Positions 41,157 through 48,994 of a DNA stretch of 64,000 bases are shown here, piece after piece. Below the pieces are notes generated by a model. The model was not told the origin of the DNA, searched no databases, and worked only from the letters and a program-made list of their open reading frames with translations. This DNA comes from Aquabacterium olei (GTDB taxonomy: Bacteria; Pseudomonadota; Gammaproteobacteria; Burkholderiales; Burkholderiaceae_C), in assembly GCF_003100395.1 (NCBI RefSeq), contig NZ_CP029211.1, positions 302,222-366,221 on the forward strand, written 5' to 3'. Both the position numbers and the translations under genes were made by a program. Every line of letters begins with the position of its first letter. Position 1 is the first letter of the stretch.

Positions 41157-41602
41157 GAGGCTTCCTTGGTGGGAACGGGGTGATGGTGACCACAGCCACC
41201 CGAAGAGGGTGCGTGGGAGGCCAGCGATTCGATGATGGGGCACTCGGGGCGGTCGTCGCCCCGGCAGCCGCGCACGAGGTGCTCAAGCGTGGCCTTCATC
41301 GCCAGCAGCTCGCGCGCCTTGGCGTCCAGTTCACGGATGTGGGCTTCGGCCAGCGCCTTGACGTCCCGGCTCGGGCGCCGTCGATCCTGCCAGAGCCCGA
41401 CGAGCTGCCCCACCGCCTGCAGCGAGAAGCCGAGGTCGCGCGCATGGCGGATGAACCGCAGCGTCTGCACATCGGCCTCGCCGTACTGCCGGTAGCCGGC
41501 ATCAGTGCGCGGTGCGGCAGGCAGCAGGCCCATCGCTTCGTAGTTGCGGATCATCTTGGCCGACACGCCCGAGGCGGCGGCGGCCTGACCTATGTTGAGC
41601 AC
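41153..41602 (-). CDS. cueR: MerR-family copper regulator (CueR-like)
   Basis: 149 residues from a GTG at 41602 with AGGAG 6 bases upstream. The MerR HTH opens LNIGQAAAASGVSAKMIRNYEAMGLL, followed by the dimerisation helix. The metal loop region has C-x7-C type cysteines (VRGCRGDDRPECP), as in CueR-like Cu(I) sensors. A His/Cys-rich tail (GGCGHHHP) follows. Three promoters with the 19-bp spacer (for copA, cueR and copZ) stand in the neighbourhood. It should activate all of them when copper is in excess. Confidence 0.88.
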   Translation of the reverse strand: MLNIGQAAAASGVSAKMIRNYEAMGLLPAAPRTDAGYRQYGEADVQTLRFIRHARDLGFSLQAVGQLVGLWQDRRRPSRDVKALAEAHIRELDAKARELLAMKATLEHLVRGCRGDDRPECPIIESLASHAPSSGGCGHHHPVPTKEAS

Positions 41603-41634
41603 CGGAACTCCTCTTTCGACCAGATGTGCGGTCC

Positions 41635-41665
41635 AGTCTAAACCTTCCTGCCGGGGGAAGGTCAA
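41635..41665 (-). promoter_or_regulatory. CueR-type autoregulatory promoter of cueR
   Basis: On the minus strand TTGACC (41665-41660) and TAGACT (41640-41635) are 19 bp apart, with ACCTTCC and GGAAGGT as dyad arms between. It is about 30 bp upstream of the cueR start. Confidence 0.8.
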
Positions 41666-41690
41666 TGCTTGGAGCAAGGGCGGCATGGAC

Positions 41691-41721
41691 TTGACCTTGC
41701 CCTCATGGAAAGGTTCAGAGT
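41691..41721 (+). promoter_or_regulatory. CueR-type promoter of copZ
   Basis: TTGACC (41691-41696), a 19-bp spacer with ACCTTGCC and GGAAAGGT (7 of 8 symmetric), and a weak -10 CAGAGT (41716-41721). It is back to back with the cueR promoter; the two -35 boxes are 25 bp apart. Confidence 0.78.
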
Positions 41722-41751
41722 GCGGCTTGTCAACCCAGAAGGAGCTTTGCG

Positions 41752-42027
41752 ATGCTTGCTTACCAAGTCCCCGACATGACCTGTTCCCATTGTGTCAACG
41801 CCATCACCCGTGCCGTCCATGCAGTGCAGCCCGACGCCGTCGTCGAGGCCGACCTGGCTCGGCACGTTGTTCAGGTCGACCTGCCTGAGGCGCAGGCCGA
41901 CGCGGTGCGTCAGGCGATCGTGGCGGCCGGCTATGAGGCCGAGCCCGCTGTGGCGGCAGCCGCGGCCCCCGGCGCCCCGGCTTGCGGCGGATGTGGATGC
42001 AGCGGCGCTAGCCGGCATCCGGCGTGA
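41752..42027 (+). CDS. copZ: Copper chaperone CopZ-like with Cys-rich tail
   Basis: 91 residues. One heavy-metal-associated domain with MTCSHC near residue 9 (ferredoxin-like babbab fold), then an unusual Ala-rich linker and a second cysteine cluster at the C-terminus (ACGGCGCSG). GGAGCTTTGCG is the ribosome binding site. It would carry Cu(I) to CopA. The extra CxxCxC tail is not part of the standard CopZ and could bind additional copper. Confidence 0.85.
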   Translation: MLAYQVPDMTCSHCVNAITRAVHAVQPDAVVEADLARHVVQVDLPEAQADAVRQAIVAAGYEAEPAVAAAAAPGAPACGGCGCSGASRHPA

Positions 42028-42874
42028 ACAGCGGCGATTCAGCTTCGCGCTGGAGCAGGGCGCGCTTGCGTTGCACGCCCCAGCGATAACCCGAGAGGCT
42101 GCCGTCCGTGCGCACCACGCGATGGCAGGGGATGGCGACCGCCAGCGTGTTTGCGGCACACGCCCCTGCCACGGCCCGGACCGCGTTGGGCAGCCCCACG
42201 CGACGCGCCAGTTCGGCGTAGCTGACGGTGGTGCCGACGGGGATTTCGCGCAGGGCCTGCCAGACGCGCTGCTGGAACGAGGTGCCACGGACGTCCAGCG
42301 GCAGATTCAGCCCGATGCGTGGCGCTTCGACGAATCCCACCACCTGCGCCATCCACTGCTCGAACACGGCATCGCCGCCCACCAGCTCGGCCTTGGGAAA
42401 CAGGTCCTGCAGCTGACGCAGCAGGGTTTCGGCATCGTCGCCCAACAGGATGGCGCACACCCCCTTGTCGCTGGCCGCCACAAGGATGTCTCCCAGCGCG
42501 CACTGGCCCAGCGCAAAGCGGATGGTGGTGCGAACCCCTCCTGCCCGGAAGGCCGTCGGCGTCATGCCGAGGATGGCGGGCGCCTCCTCGTAGAAGCGGC
42601 TGTTGGCGCCGTAGCCGGCACCGTACAGGGCGTCGGTCACGCTGTGGCCGCGCGCCAGCTCGGCGCGCACCTTCTGCGCCCTGTGGGCCGCGGCATAGGC
42701 CTTCGGCGTGAGGCCTGTGGTGGCCTTGAACACCCGGTGCAGGTGGTGGGGGCTCAGGCCTGCCAGGCTGGCCAGTTCGCTCAGGGTGGGGGGCGTGGGG
42801 GCGGTCTCGATGTGCCGGCACAGACGGGTCACCAGGCTCAGGTGGTCCGTCTCTCGGGGTTTGTCTTCAAGCAT
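42008..42874 (-). CDS. Ada-like O6-methylguanine-DNA methyltransferase with AraC HTH
   Basis: 288 residues: an AraC-type helix-turn-helix first (about residues 25-110, with LSELASLAGLSPHHLHRVFK), then the Ogt/AGT domain with the alkyl-acceptor Cys in IPCHRV. The N-terminal methyl-phosphotriester Zn domain of full-length Ada is absent, also from the frame upstream of the ATG at 42874. It repairs O6-alkylguanine and may regulate transcription. It is the last gene of the long leftward run that begins with fhcB, 22 bp after the HAD gene. The end overlaps copZ by 20 bp. Confidence 0.85.
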   Translation of the reverse strand: MLEDKPRETDHLSLVTRLCRHIETAPTPPTLSELASLAGLSPHHLHRVFKATTGLTPKAYAAAHRAQKVRAELARGHSVTDALYGAGYGANSRFYEEAPAILGMTPTAFRAGGVRTTIRFALGQCALGDILVAASDKGVCAILLGDDAETLLRQLQDLFPKAELVGGDAVFEQWMAQVVGFVEAPRIGLNLPLDVRGTSFQQRVWQALREIPVGTTVSYAELARRVGLPNAVRAVAGACAANTLAVAIPCHRVVRTDGSLSGYRWGVQRKRALLQREAESPLFTPDAG

Positions 42875-42896
42875 GGCGCTGCCTTCTTCGTCCAGC

Positions 42897-43646
42897 CTAC
42901 GTGGCGGACCGGTCGGCATGTTGACATGGCCGGCGTGCGCTGACACTCCGATTCTTGCGCTCGTGCGCGGGCGCACCGCGCTGTACGATGGGCCATCCGT
43001 GCGTTCTCGCATGGGCCAGCAGGCGCGGATCCGGTGCGACCACGACGGGGTGCGTGACCGCCTGCAGCAGCGGCAGATCGCTGTGGCTGTCCGAGTAGAA
43101 CCACGATGCGTGATCGGAGAGTTGGCCCAGGCTGCGCTGCGCCAGCCAATCCTGCACGCGATCCAGTTTGTGCGCACCCCAGCATGGCGCGCCGAGGATG
43201 CTCACGGCGGACGGGCCGGCGTCACCCGACACGTTGCAGGATTCCGTCGCCAGCAGGGCGTCCATGCCGAACAGCGCCGAGAACCCGCTCGCCACCCGCC
43301 GAGCTGTGGCCGTGACGAGGACGCACAGGTGCCCAGCTTGCCGGTGTGATGCCACGATCTGCAGGGCCCACGGGCTCACGCGGGGGGCCATGGCCTCTGC
43401 AAAGTCCACCTGCCAGGTTCGCAGGGTTTCAGGCGAGAGCCCGCTGAGGGGCGCCACAAGCAGGTCGTGGAGGTCGTGCAGCGTGGCGTGACCGTGCACA
43501 TACGCCTGGCAGCACGCCAAGTAGCGCGCGTGGCTGCCCGGAGGGAGTCGGCCAGTACGCTCGTGCACCTCGCACCACGCCATGCCGCTATCGAACCCGA
43601 TGAGGGTGTGATCGAGGTCGAACAGTGCGAGGCCTGTGGCTGCCAT
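42897..43646 (-). CDS. HAD-superfamily phosphatase (SerB-like, IB subfamily)
   Basis: 249 residues. Motif I is FDLDHT (Asp10, Asp12), motif II is VTATARR and motif III is SDSHSDLPLL; the helical cap (about residues 17-90) is of the IB type used by phosphoserine phosphatase. It starts 8 bp after the pabB stop and runs in the fhc-fae-pabB direction. Because the methylofuran and dephospho-H4MPT routes need dephosphorylation steps, it is a candidate for a dedicated phosphatase, but a general phosphoserine-like role is also possible. Confidence 0.75.
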   Translation of the reverse strand: MAATGLALFDLDHTLIGFDSGMAWCEVHERTGRLPPGSHARYLACCQAYVHGHATLHDLHDLLVAPLSGLSPETLRTWQVDFAEAMAPRVSPWALQIVASHRQAGHLCVLVTATARRVASGFSALFGMDALLATESCNVSGDAGPSAVSILGAPCWGAHKLDRVQDWLAQRSLGQLSDHASWFYSDSHSDLPLLQAVTHPVVVAPDPRLLAHARTHGWPIVQRGAPAHERKNRSVSARRPCQHADRSAT

Positions 43647-43654
43647 CGTGCGGC

Positions 43655-44956
43655 TCAGAGCGGGTACGCTGCCGCAGTTGCCGGCGTGGGCTGCGACGTG
43701 TCATGCGGTGTGTGCTGGACCACGCCCGTCAGGAAGCGGGCCTTCAGCTGGCATTCCGCGTACTCGGACTCGGCCTCGCTGTCGAGCACGATGCCGCTGC
43801 CCACGCCCATCTCGATGGCATGCCGGCCTTCGGCATCGGGGGCCGACACGCAGACAGTCCGGATGGCGACCGACAGGCAGCAGGCCCAGCTGTCCGCATC
43901 GGGGCCGGTGGCATCGACCCAGCCGATGCTGCCGGTGTACAGGCCGCGTGGCGTGTCTTCCAGCTGCTGGATCAGTTGCATGGTGTGGCGCTTGGGCGCG
44001 CCCGTGATGGAGCCACACGGAAAGCTGGCGCGCAGGAGGTCCGGGAAGCTGAGGTGCTCGCGCAGGCGGGCCGTGATCGTCGACGTCATCTGCCAGACCG
44101 CCCCGTGTGGCGCCACGGCAAACAGCTCGGGCACCTTCACGGTCCCGGTCTGCGCCACGCGGCCCAGGTCGTTGCGCAGCAGGTCGACGATCATCAGGTT
44201 CTCGGCCCGGTTCTTTGCGTCGTGCCGGAGCCAGTGGGCCTGGGCCTGGTCGACGGATGGGTCGGCCGAGCGCGGGGCCGTGCCCTTCATCGGCCGGGCC
44301 GTGAGGGTGCCCTGGTTTTGTTCGATGAACAGCTCTGGCGAGCACGACAGCACCCATGCCGGACGACCTGGCGCAGGCGGCAGGGCGATGAGCGCGCCGT
44401 AGGGCACGGGCTGGCGGGCGCGCAGCAGGCGATACAGGGCCACTGGCGAGCCGGTCAGCTCGCCCCGCAGGCGGTGTGTGTGGTTGACCTGATAGGTCTC
44501 ACCGGCACGGATCGCATCGTGGATGCGCGCGATGGCCCGGGCGTAGGCCTGAGGGCCGAGCGTGGGCGTCAAGGGGCTCAGCCGGGGCGCCCCGCCGTGT
44601 GCCGCGGTGAACCCGGGCGGAGAAGCGAGCCAGGCATCGACCTCGTCGCGGCTCAGACGGTGCAGCCGCGCAAACATCAGCACGCGCAAGGCGGGCGATG
44701 CGGCATGCTGTTCGGCGGAGGCTGGGGGGCGGGGCGGCAGGCCGACCAGGGCCAGCCCCCATTCGTAGTCGGCCAGCACGACGGCATGCAGGCCAGCCTG
44801 CTGATCCCGCTGCACGTCCTGCCAGAGGGCGTCCAGCGTGGCTGCGCTCTCGCAGCGGTGCTCCCGCACGAAGCCGGTGTACAGGCGGCTGCAGGGCTGA
44901 CCCGGGGTCGCCGTGCAATCGTCCAGCAGCGCGAAGGGCTCGGCGGGGCCGTGCAT
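43655..44956 (-). CDS. pabB: Aminodeoxychorismate synthase component I (PabB)
   Basis: 433 residues of the chorismate-binding family. The pABA-type signature is RPMKGTAPR with the Lys typical of PabB (PIKGT), and the catalytic AENLMIVDLLRNDLG and FPCGSITGAPKRH segments are complete. It makes 4-amino-4-deoxychorismate, the precursor of pABA. In this island pABA is needed both for folate and for the arylamine of tetrahydromethanopterin (MptG substrate). It starts 10 bp after the Fae homologue on the same transcript. Confidence 0.88.
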   Translation of the reverse strand: MHGPAEPFALLDDCTATPGQPCSRLYTGFVREHRCESAATLDALWQDVQRDQQAGLHAVVLADYEWGLALVGLPPRPPASAEQHAASPALRVLMFARLHRLSRDEVDAWLASPPGFTAAHGGAPRLSPLTPTLGPQAYARAIARIHDAIRAGETYQVNHTHRLRGELTGSPVALYRLLRARQPVPYGALIALPPAPGRPAWVLSCSPELFIEQNQGTLTARPMKGTAPRSADPSVDQAQAHWLRHDAKNRAENLMIVDLLRNDLGRVAQTGTVKVPELFAVAPHGAVWQMTSTITARLREHLSFPDLLRASFPCGSITGAPKRHTMQLIQQLEDTPRGLYTGSIGWVDATGPDADSWACCLSVAIRTVCVSAPDAEGRHAIEMGVGSGIVLDSEAESEYAECQLKARFLTGVVQHTPHDTSQPTPATAAAYPL

Positions 44957-44966
44957 AACGCTGGCC

Positions 44967-45503
44967 TCAGCTCCAGTCGTCCATGTCGTGACGGACGGTG
45001 TGGCGCTTCGCGATCAGCTCGTCCACGGAGGGCTCGTTGGCCAGGGCCCGGCGGATCGCCAGCTTGGTGGCCTCGTAGTTGGTGCGGTACATGTCGCGCT
45101 TGCTGAGTTGCGGGACCTGCGCGCACCGCGGGTCGATCCACACCAGGCTGATGATGCACAGCTCGTTGACCAGGTCACGCGGGATGACGCCCTCGCTCAC
45201 CAGGTCGACCACGGCATCGGCCGTGGCGGACTGCACCACGCCCCCGAACAGTTCGATGTTGGCGCTGTCCTTGAGGGTGACCTTGGGCACCATGATGGTG
45301 GCCGGGCGGACCAGCTGGTTGCAGGCCCGGATGGCGAACATCGCGGTGTGCCCCTTGGTCTGCGCCATCATGTTGGCAAAGGCCTGGCCGACGGGGCCAC
45401 TGGTGCGGCCGATCAGGACTTCGGGCATGGCGTCGGTGAACTGGCCTTCGGCTGCGAACACGGTGGCTTCGCCGGCGTGGAAGAGGTAGTCAGGCTGGGT
45501 CAT
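44967..45503 (-). CDS. fae: Fae-family protein (formaldehyde-activating enzyme homologue), catalytic His replaced
   Basis: 178 residues, the normal Fae length, with the family segments VPKVTLKDSANIELFGG and YEATKLAIRRAL matching the KVTINDA-MFGP and NYEATKLSIQRA regions of the Methylorubrum enzyme. The position that holds the proposed catalytic His there (VAHIDLIIG) reads DAMPEVLIG here, so His is Met. True Fae condenses formaldehyde with H4MPT. This copy may be one of the Fae-like paralogues (Fae2/Fae3) of unknown role. It sits between fhcC (46 bp upstream) and pabB. No second fae is in the window. Confidence 0.8.
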   Translation of the reverse strand: MTQPDYLFHAGEATVFAAEGQFTDAMPEVLIGRTSGPVGQAFANMMAQTKGHTAMFAIRACNQLVRPATIMVPKVTLKDSANIELFGGVVQSATADAVVDLVSEGVIPRDLVNELCIISLVWIDPRCAQVPQLSKRDMYRTNYEATKLAIRRALANEPSVDELIAKRHTVRHDMDDWS

Positions 45504-45549
45504 GGTTTGAAGCGGTTTTCAGGAAATCGAATGAAGGCAGTGCGCGGGA

Positions 45550-46377
45550 TCAACCGAGCACGAAGACGTCGCCGATGCCACTGACGGAGAGGTCACCGGT
45601 TCGGCGTGCAGGCGCGCGCCGAGGCAGGTCGACGGCCTGGGGAACGAGCCCGGCAGCCAACGAGGCAAGATGACGGGCCAGCAGTTGCCAGGCCACGCGA
45701 ACGTCGGCGGGGTTGGGCGCAAACGTGGGGCCCAGGTCAGGGGCGGGGCCCGCGAAGACCAGGGAGCCGCGGCGCATGCCCCAGGCAGGATGGGCGCCGG
45801 TGCGGCCGCCCACCAGCACGGTGCCGGCCACCATGCGGGAGGCCAGGTGATCGCCGGTGTCGCCGCAGACCACAAGGGTGCCGCGCCGCATCCGGTCGGC
45901 CAGCCGGGCGCCGGCATGGCCGCGCACGATGAAGGTGCCGCCACGCATGCCGTCCAGGCTGCCGACCTGGGCACCGGCTGCGTGGTCCCGCACGTTGCCG
46001 TGGACCTCGAGCCGTCCACCGGCCATCTCGCAGCCGGTCAGGTCCCGGGCATGTCCTTCGATGACAAGCTGGCCCCCTCGCATGCCGGCACCCGCCAGAT
46101 CACCCACTGAGCCTGTGACGACGATGTGGCCATCCGTCAGCCCCTGACCGATGCGATGGAAGCGGCTGAAGTCGCCGTCGAGCGTGAGCGTGTCCGGCAT
46201 GTCGGTCGCCGTGCTCACATGACAGAAGTCGCCGACGGTGGCCGCATCGCGCCCATGCCGCAGCGGCAGGTGGCCGACCTCGGTGGCGCTCAGGCCGCGC
46301 AGCCGCTCGGGGTGCAGCGTGTGCAGGTCGATCGAGAGCGCGGGCTGCGTGTGCAGCCGAAGCAGGTGGCCGCTCAT
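45550..46377 (-). CDS. fhcC: Formyltransferase/hydrolase complex subunit C (FwdC-like)
   Basis: 275 residues. The core is a repeated beta-helix of the FwdC/GltS-C type, seen as regular G-x-V/L-G-GxxG-x-x-M-xGG turns (for example GMRGGTFIVRGHAG and MRRGTLVVCGDTGD). It scaffolds the Fhc complex that hydrolyses formyl groups to formate. It overlaps fhcD by 4 bp (ATGA). Confidence 0.9.
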   Translation of the reverse strand: MSGHLLRLHTQPALSIDLHTLHPERLRGLSATEVGHLPLRHGRDAATVGDFCHVSTATDMPDTLTLDGDFSRFHRIGQGLTDGHIVVTGSVGDLAGAGMRGGQLVIEGHARDLTGCEMAGGRLEVHGNVRDHAAGAQVGSLDGMRGGTFIVRGHAGARLADRMRRGTLVVCGDTGDHLASRMVAGTVLVGGRTGAHPAWGMRRGSLVFAGPAPDLGPTFAPNPADVRVAWQLLARHLASLAAGLVPQAVDLPRRAPARRTGDLSVSGIGDVFVLG

Positions 46378-47297
46378 GCGTGCGCTCCTTCGGGCAGCAG
46401 ATCCCGCAGATGGAAGTGGTAGGGGCCCAGCTTGCCGCCATAGTTGCCGGCGGACACGCGCAGCAGGCCGGCCACCGGAGGCTGGCTGCCGTGCCCTGTC
46501 ACGGCCGCGATGCCGGCGCGCATGGCCGCGGCCACGTCGGCTTCGCTCAGGCCGTCGATCACGATTTCGAGCACGCTGCCCACCTCGGGCGTCAGCGCGG
46601 AGCGCGGGCTCACGTGGAGGAGGCTGGGGCAGAACGCGTCATTGGTCGAGGCGCTCAGGGCCTTGTACTTGCTGCCGACCTTCGAGCCGGAGCGCACCAC
46701 CCCGCCTGGAAAGGGCAGGATCACGTTGGGAACCTGACGCATGGCGTCGGCCGCCGCCACGGCAGCGGCCAGCGCGCTGTCGGTGTCCCGGGCCAGCAGC
46801 AGCAGGTTGCCTCCCCCCACGCCTTTGACCACCGGGGTGCTTTCCTGGGCGACGAACTCGCCGTCCATCACGGGCACTCGCCAGTAGCGCACGCCATCGA
46901 TCACCTTGGACTGCTGCCAGCCATCGCCGAAAAAGCGCAGGTTCTTGCCCAGCGGCATGGCCTCGCCTTCGGGCAGCCCGGCATACACCGCGGTGCTGGG
47001 GCACGTGAGCACGCACTGACCCACGCGCCGTTCGATCTGCTTGGCCAGTTCCTTGCCGGACATCGAGAAGAACAACAGGGCCACGCCCGGGCGGCCGTCC
47101 GGCGTGGTGTCGGGCGACAGCTCGCGCTCGATCCCGGCTTCGCAGCCACAGGCGATCACGGAGGTGGCGAAGCCCGTGGCGGCGGTGCCCGCATGGCGTG
47201 CCCATTCAAGCGTGTGGGCGGTGACGATCAGTCGCGTGGCCTTCATCGGAAAGGCCTCTGCAAAGCTGTCGTCGATGGCGATCCCTTGGAGATGCAT
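46374..47297 (-). CDS. fhcD: Formylmethanofuran:tetrahydromethanopterin formyltransferase
   Basis: 307 residues. The Ftr family features are present: MHLQGIAIDDSFAEAFPMKA at the start, GGGNLLLLARDTDSAL in the middle and YGGKLGPYHFHL at the end. It moves the formyl group from H4MPT to the furan cofactor. The ATG at 47297 is 5 bp after the fhcA stop; the open frame upstream overlaps fhcA and is not conserved-looking. Confidence 0.95.
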   Translation of the reverse strand: MHLQGIAIDDSFAEAFPMKATRLIVTAHTLEWARHAGTAATGFATSVIACGCEAGIERELSPDTTPDGRPGVALLFFSMSGKELAKQIERRVGQCVLTCPSTAVYAGLPEGEAMPLGKNLRFFGDGWQQSKVIDGVRYWRVPVMDGEFVAQESTPVVKGVGGGNLLLLARDTDSALAAAVAAADAMRQVPNVILPFPGGVVRSGSKVGSKYKALSASTNDAFCPSLLHVSPRSALTPEVGSVLEIVIDGLSEADVAAAMRAGIAAVTGHGSQPPVAGLLRVSAGNYGGKLGPYHFHLRDLLPEGAHA

Positions 47298-47302
47298 GGG
47301 GC

Positions 47303-48994
47303 TCAGGCGGCAAGAGAGGAGGTTGGAAAGCAGGCCGTGGGCAACAGGCGCCCGCCGCGACCGCAGCTGCACAGCTCGTCGTGGCCGATGACCGCATGAG
47401 CGGGGTTCACCGTCAGATGCCGCCGCGCATAGGACTGCAGCGTCTTGCCGATGGACGGATCGAATTCGGGCTCGGCAAAGTGCACGCCGCCGGTCGGCGT
47501 GGCGACGATCTCGCCGGCTCGGGCCACCAGCAGGCCATCCTTGAAGACGTAGGCCGGTGTGGTGAACATGGCCTCGATGTCATCCTGGACCCGGTAGACC
47601 GCGACGTCGGCCGCGGCGCCGGCGCCCAGGTGGCCCTTGTCCGACAGACCGAGCAAACGGGCCGGGCCCGCACGGGTCAGGATGGCGATCTCGTACAGCG
47701 TCAGCTCGCGGCGGATCTCGCGCAGCGGGGCGTGGGCGGCGACATCCGGGTGCAGCCGCGCCAGCTGTTCATCGCGGAAGGCCTTGTCCATCAGCAGGCG
47801 GATGAGGTGCGGGTAGCTGCCGAAGGGCCCGCCGTTGGGGTGATCGGTGGTCAGCACCACGCGCCACGGGTCATCGATCAGCAGAAACAGCTCGAGCCCG
47901 ATGCTCCACTGCAGCGCGTTGACGTAGCTCTTCTCGCGGTACTGGAAGGGCACCACGCCGCAGCCCGCGTCGCACTCGATGTCGGCTCCGCCGAACTTGC
48001 GGGGCGAGCCGGCGGGGGCGTTGGCCCATTGCCGCATGGTGTCGCCCGAGATGGTGACCGTCTGCCCGAACATGACCTGGCCCACGTCCACCGAAATGTT
48101 GGCGTGGCGGTTGACTGCCTCGGCCAGCTCGACCGCCGCCGACGAGAACTTGTGCGGCCCTTCCTTGCCATAGCTGTGGAACTGCACATGCGTCAGGTGG
48201 GCGGGCAGGCCTTCCAGCGCCTCGATGGTGCTCAGGGTCGACGCGATGTTGCCCGGCACACCCAGGTTGCTGGTGTGGATGTGCAGTGGGTGCGGGATGC
48301 CCAGGTCCTGCAGGCAACGCGCGAGCGTCTGCAGGATCTGGCGCGGCGTGACGGACCAGTGTGTGTGGGCCTCGTCGACATCGAGCCGGCGCTGGTTGAA
48401 CTTGAAGGCGGAGATGCCGCCCGGGTTCACCACCTTCACACCGAGTGCCTTGGTGGCATGGATGGTCCAGGCCATGTAGTCCCGGATGCGTTCGATGGGC
48501 TGCTGCCGGGCCATCATGTCGAGCAGCAGCTCGTCATTGCCGAGCATCACATAGGCCCCGTGGTCGAGGATGGGCACATCGCCCATCTCGAGGTGGGTGT
48601 GGCGGGCGTTGCTCGCGGCCATGGCGGGCTCGAACGCGCTGGTGTAGCCCATCTTCACATAGCTGTAGCCCGTCTGCAGTGTGCCGGGGGCGCAGTGCCC
48701 GCACGAGGCCAGCTCCAGCGGGTTGAGCGGCAAGGGGGCGGGATCGAAGCCACGGCGATGGTCTTCCGGCAGCATCAGGCGCGCCAGGTTCATCTTGCCG
48801 CCGGCGATGTGCGTGTGCATGTCGATGCCACCGGCCATGACGATGCAGCCGGTGACGTCGATCGTCTGGTCGACGGTTTCGTGGGCGGGCAGGTCCACGA
48901 TGCGGCCGTCACGCAGGACGAGGTCGCGCACCACGCCGTCGATGCCGTGGGTCGGGTCGTACAGACGGCCGCCCTGGAGTCGGATGGTGCTCAT
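47303..48994 (-). CDS. fhcA: Formyltransferase/hydrolase complex catalytic subunit A (FwdA-like)
   Basis: 563 residues of the amidohydrolase/TIM-barrel class. The HxH metal site is in GGIDMHTHIAGGK (near residue 58), with further metal ligands in HPLHIHTSNLG and TTDHPNGG. This is the active subunit that hydrolyses formyl-methylofuran to formate. It starts with ATGA overlapping the fhcB stop. Confidence 0.95.
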   Translation of the reverse strand: MSTIRLQGGRLYDPTHGIDGVVRDLVLRDGRIVDLPAHETVDQTIDVTGCIVMAGGIDMHTHIAGGKMNLARLMLPEDHRRGFDPAPLPLNPLELASCGHCAPGTLQTGYSYVKMGYTSAFEPAMAASNARHTHLEMGDVPILDHGAYVMLGNDELLLDMMARQQPIERIRDYMAWTIHATKALGVKVVNPGGISAFKFNQRRLDVDEAHTHWSVTPRQILQTLARCLQDLGIPHPLHIHTSNLGVPGNIASTLSTIEALEGLPAHLTHVQFHSYGKEGPHKFSSAAVELAEAVNRHANISVDVGQVMFGQTVTISGDTMRQWANAPAGSPRKFGGADIECDAGCGVVPFQYREKSYVNALQWSIGLELFLLIDDPWRVVLTTDHPNGGPFGSYPHLIRLLMDKAFRDEQLARLHPDVAAHAPLREIRRELTLYEIAILTRAGPARLLGLSDKGHLGAGAAADVAVYRVQDDIEAMFTTPAYVFKDGLLVARAGEIVATPTGGVHFAEPEFDPSIGKTLQSYARRHLTVNPAHAVIGHDELCSCGRGGRLLPTACFPTSSLAA

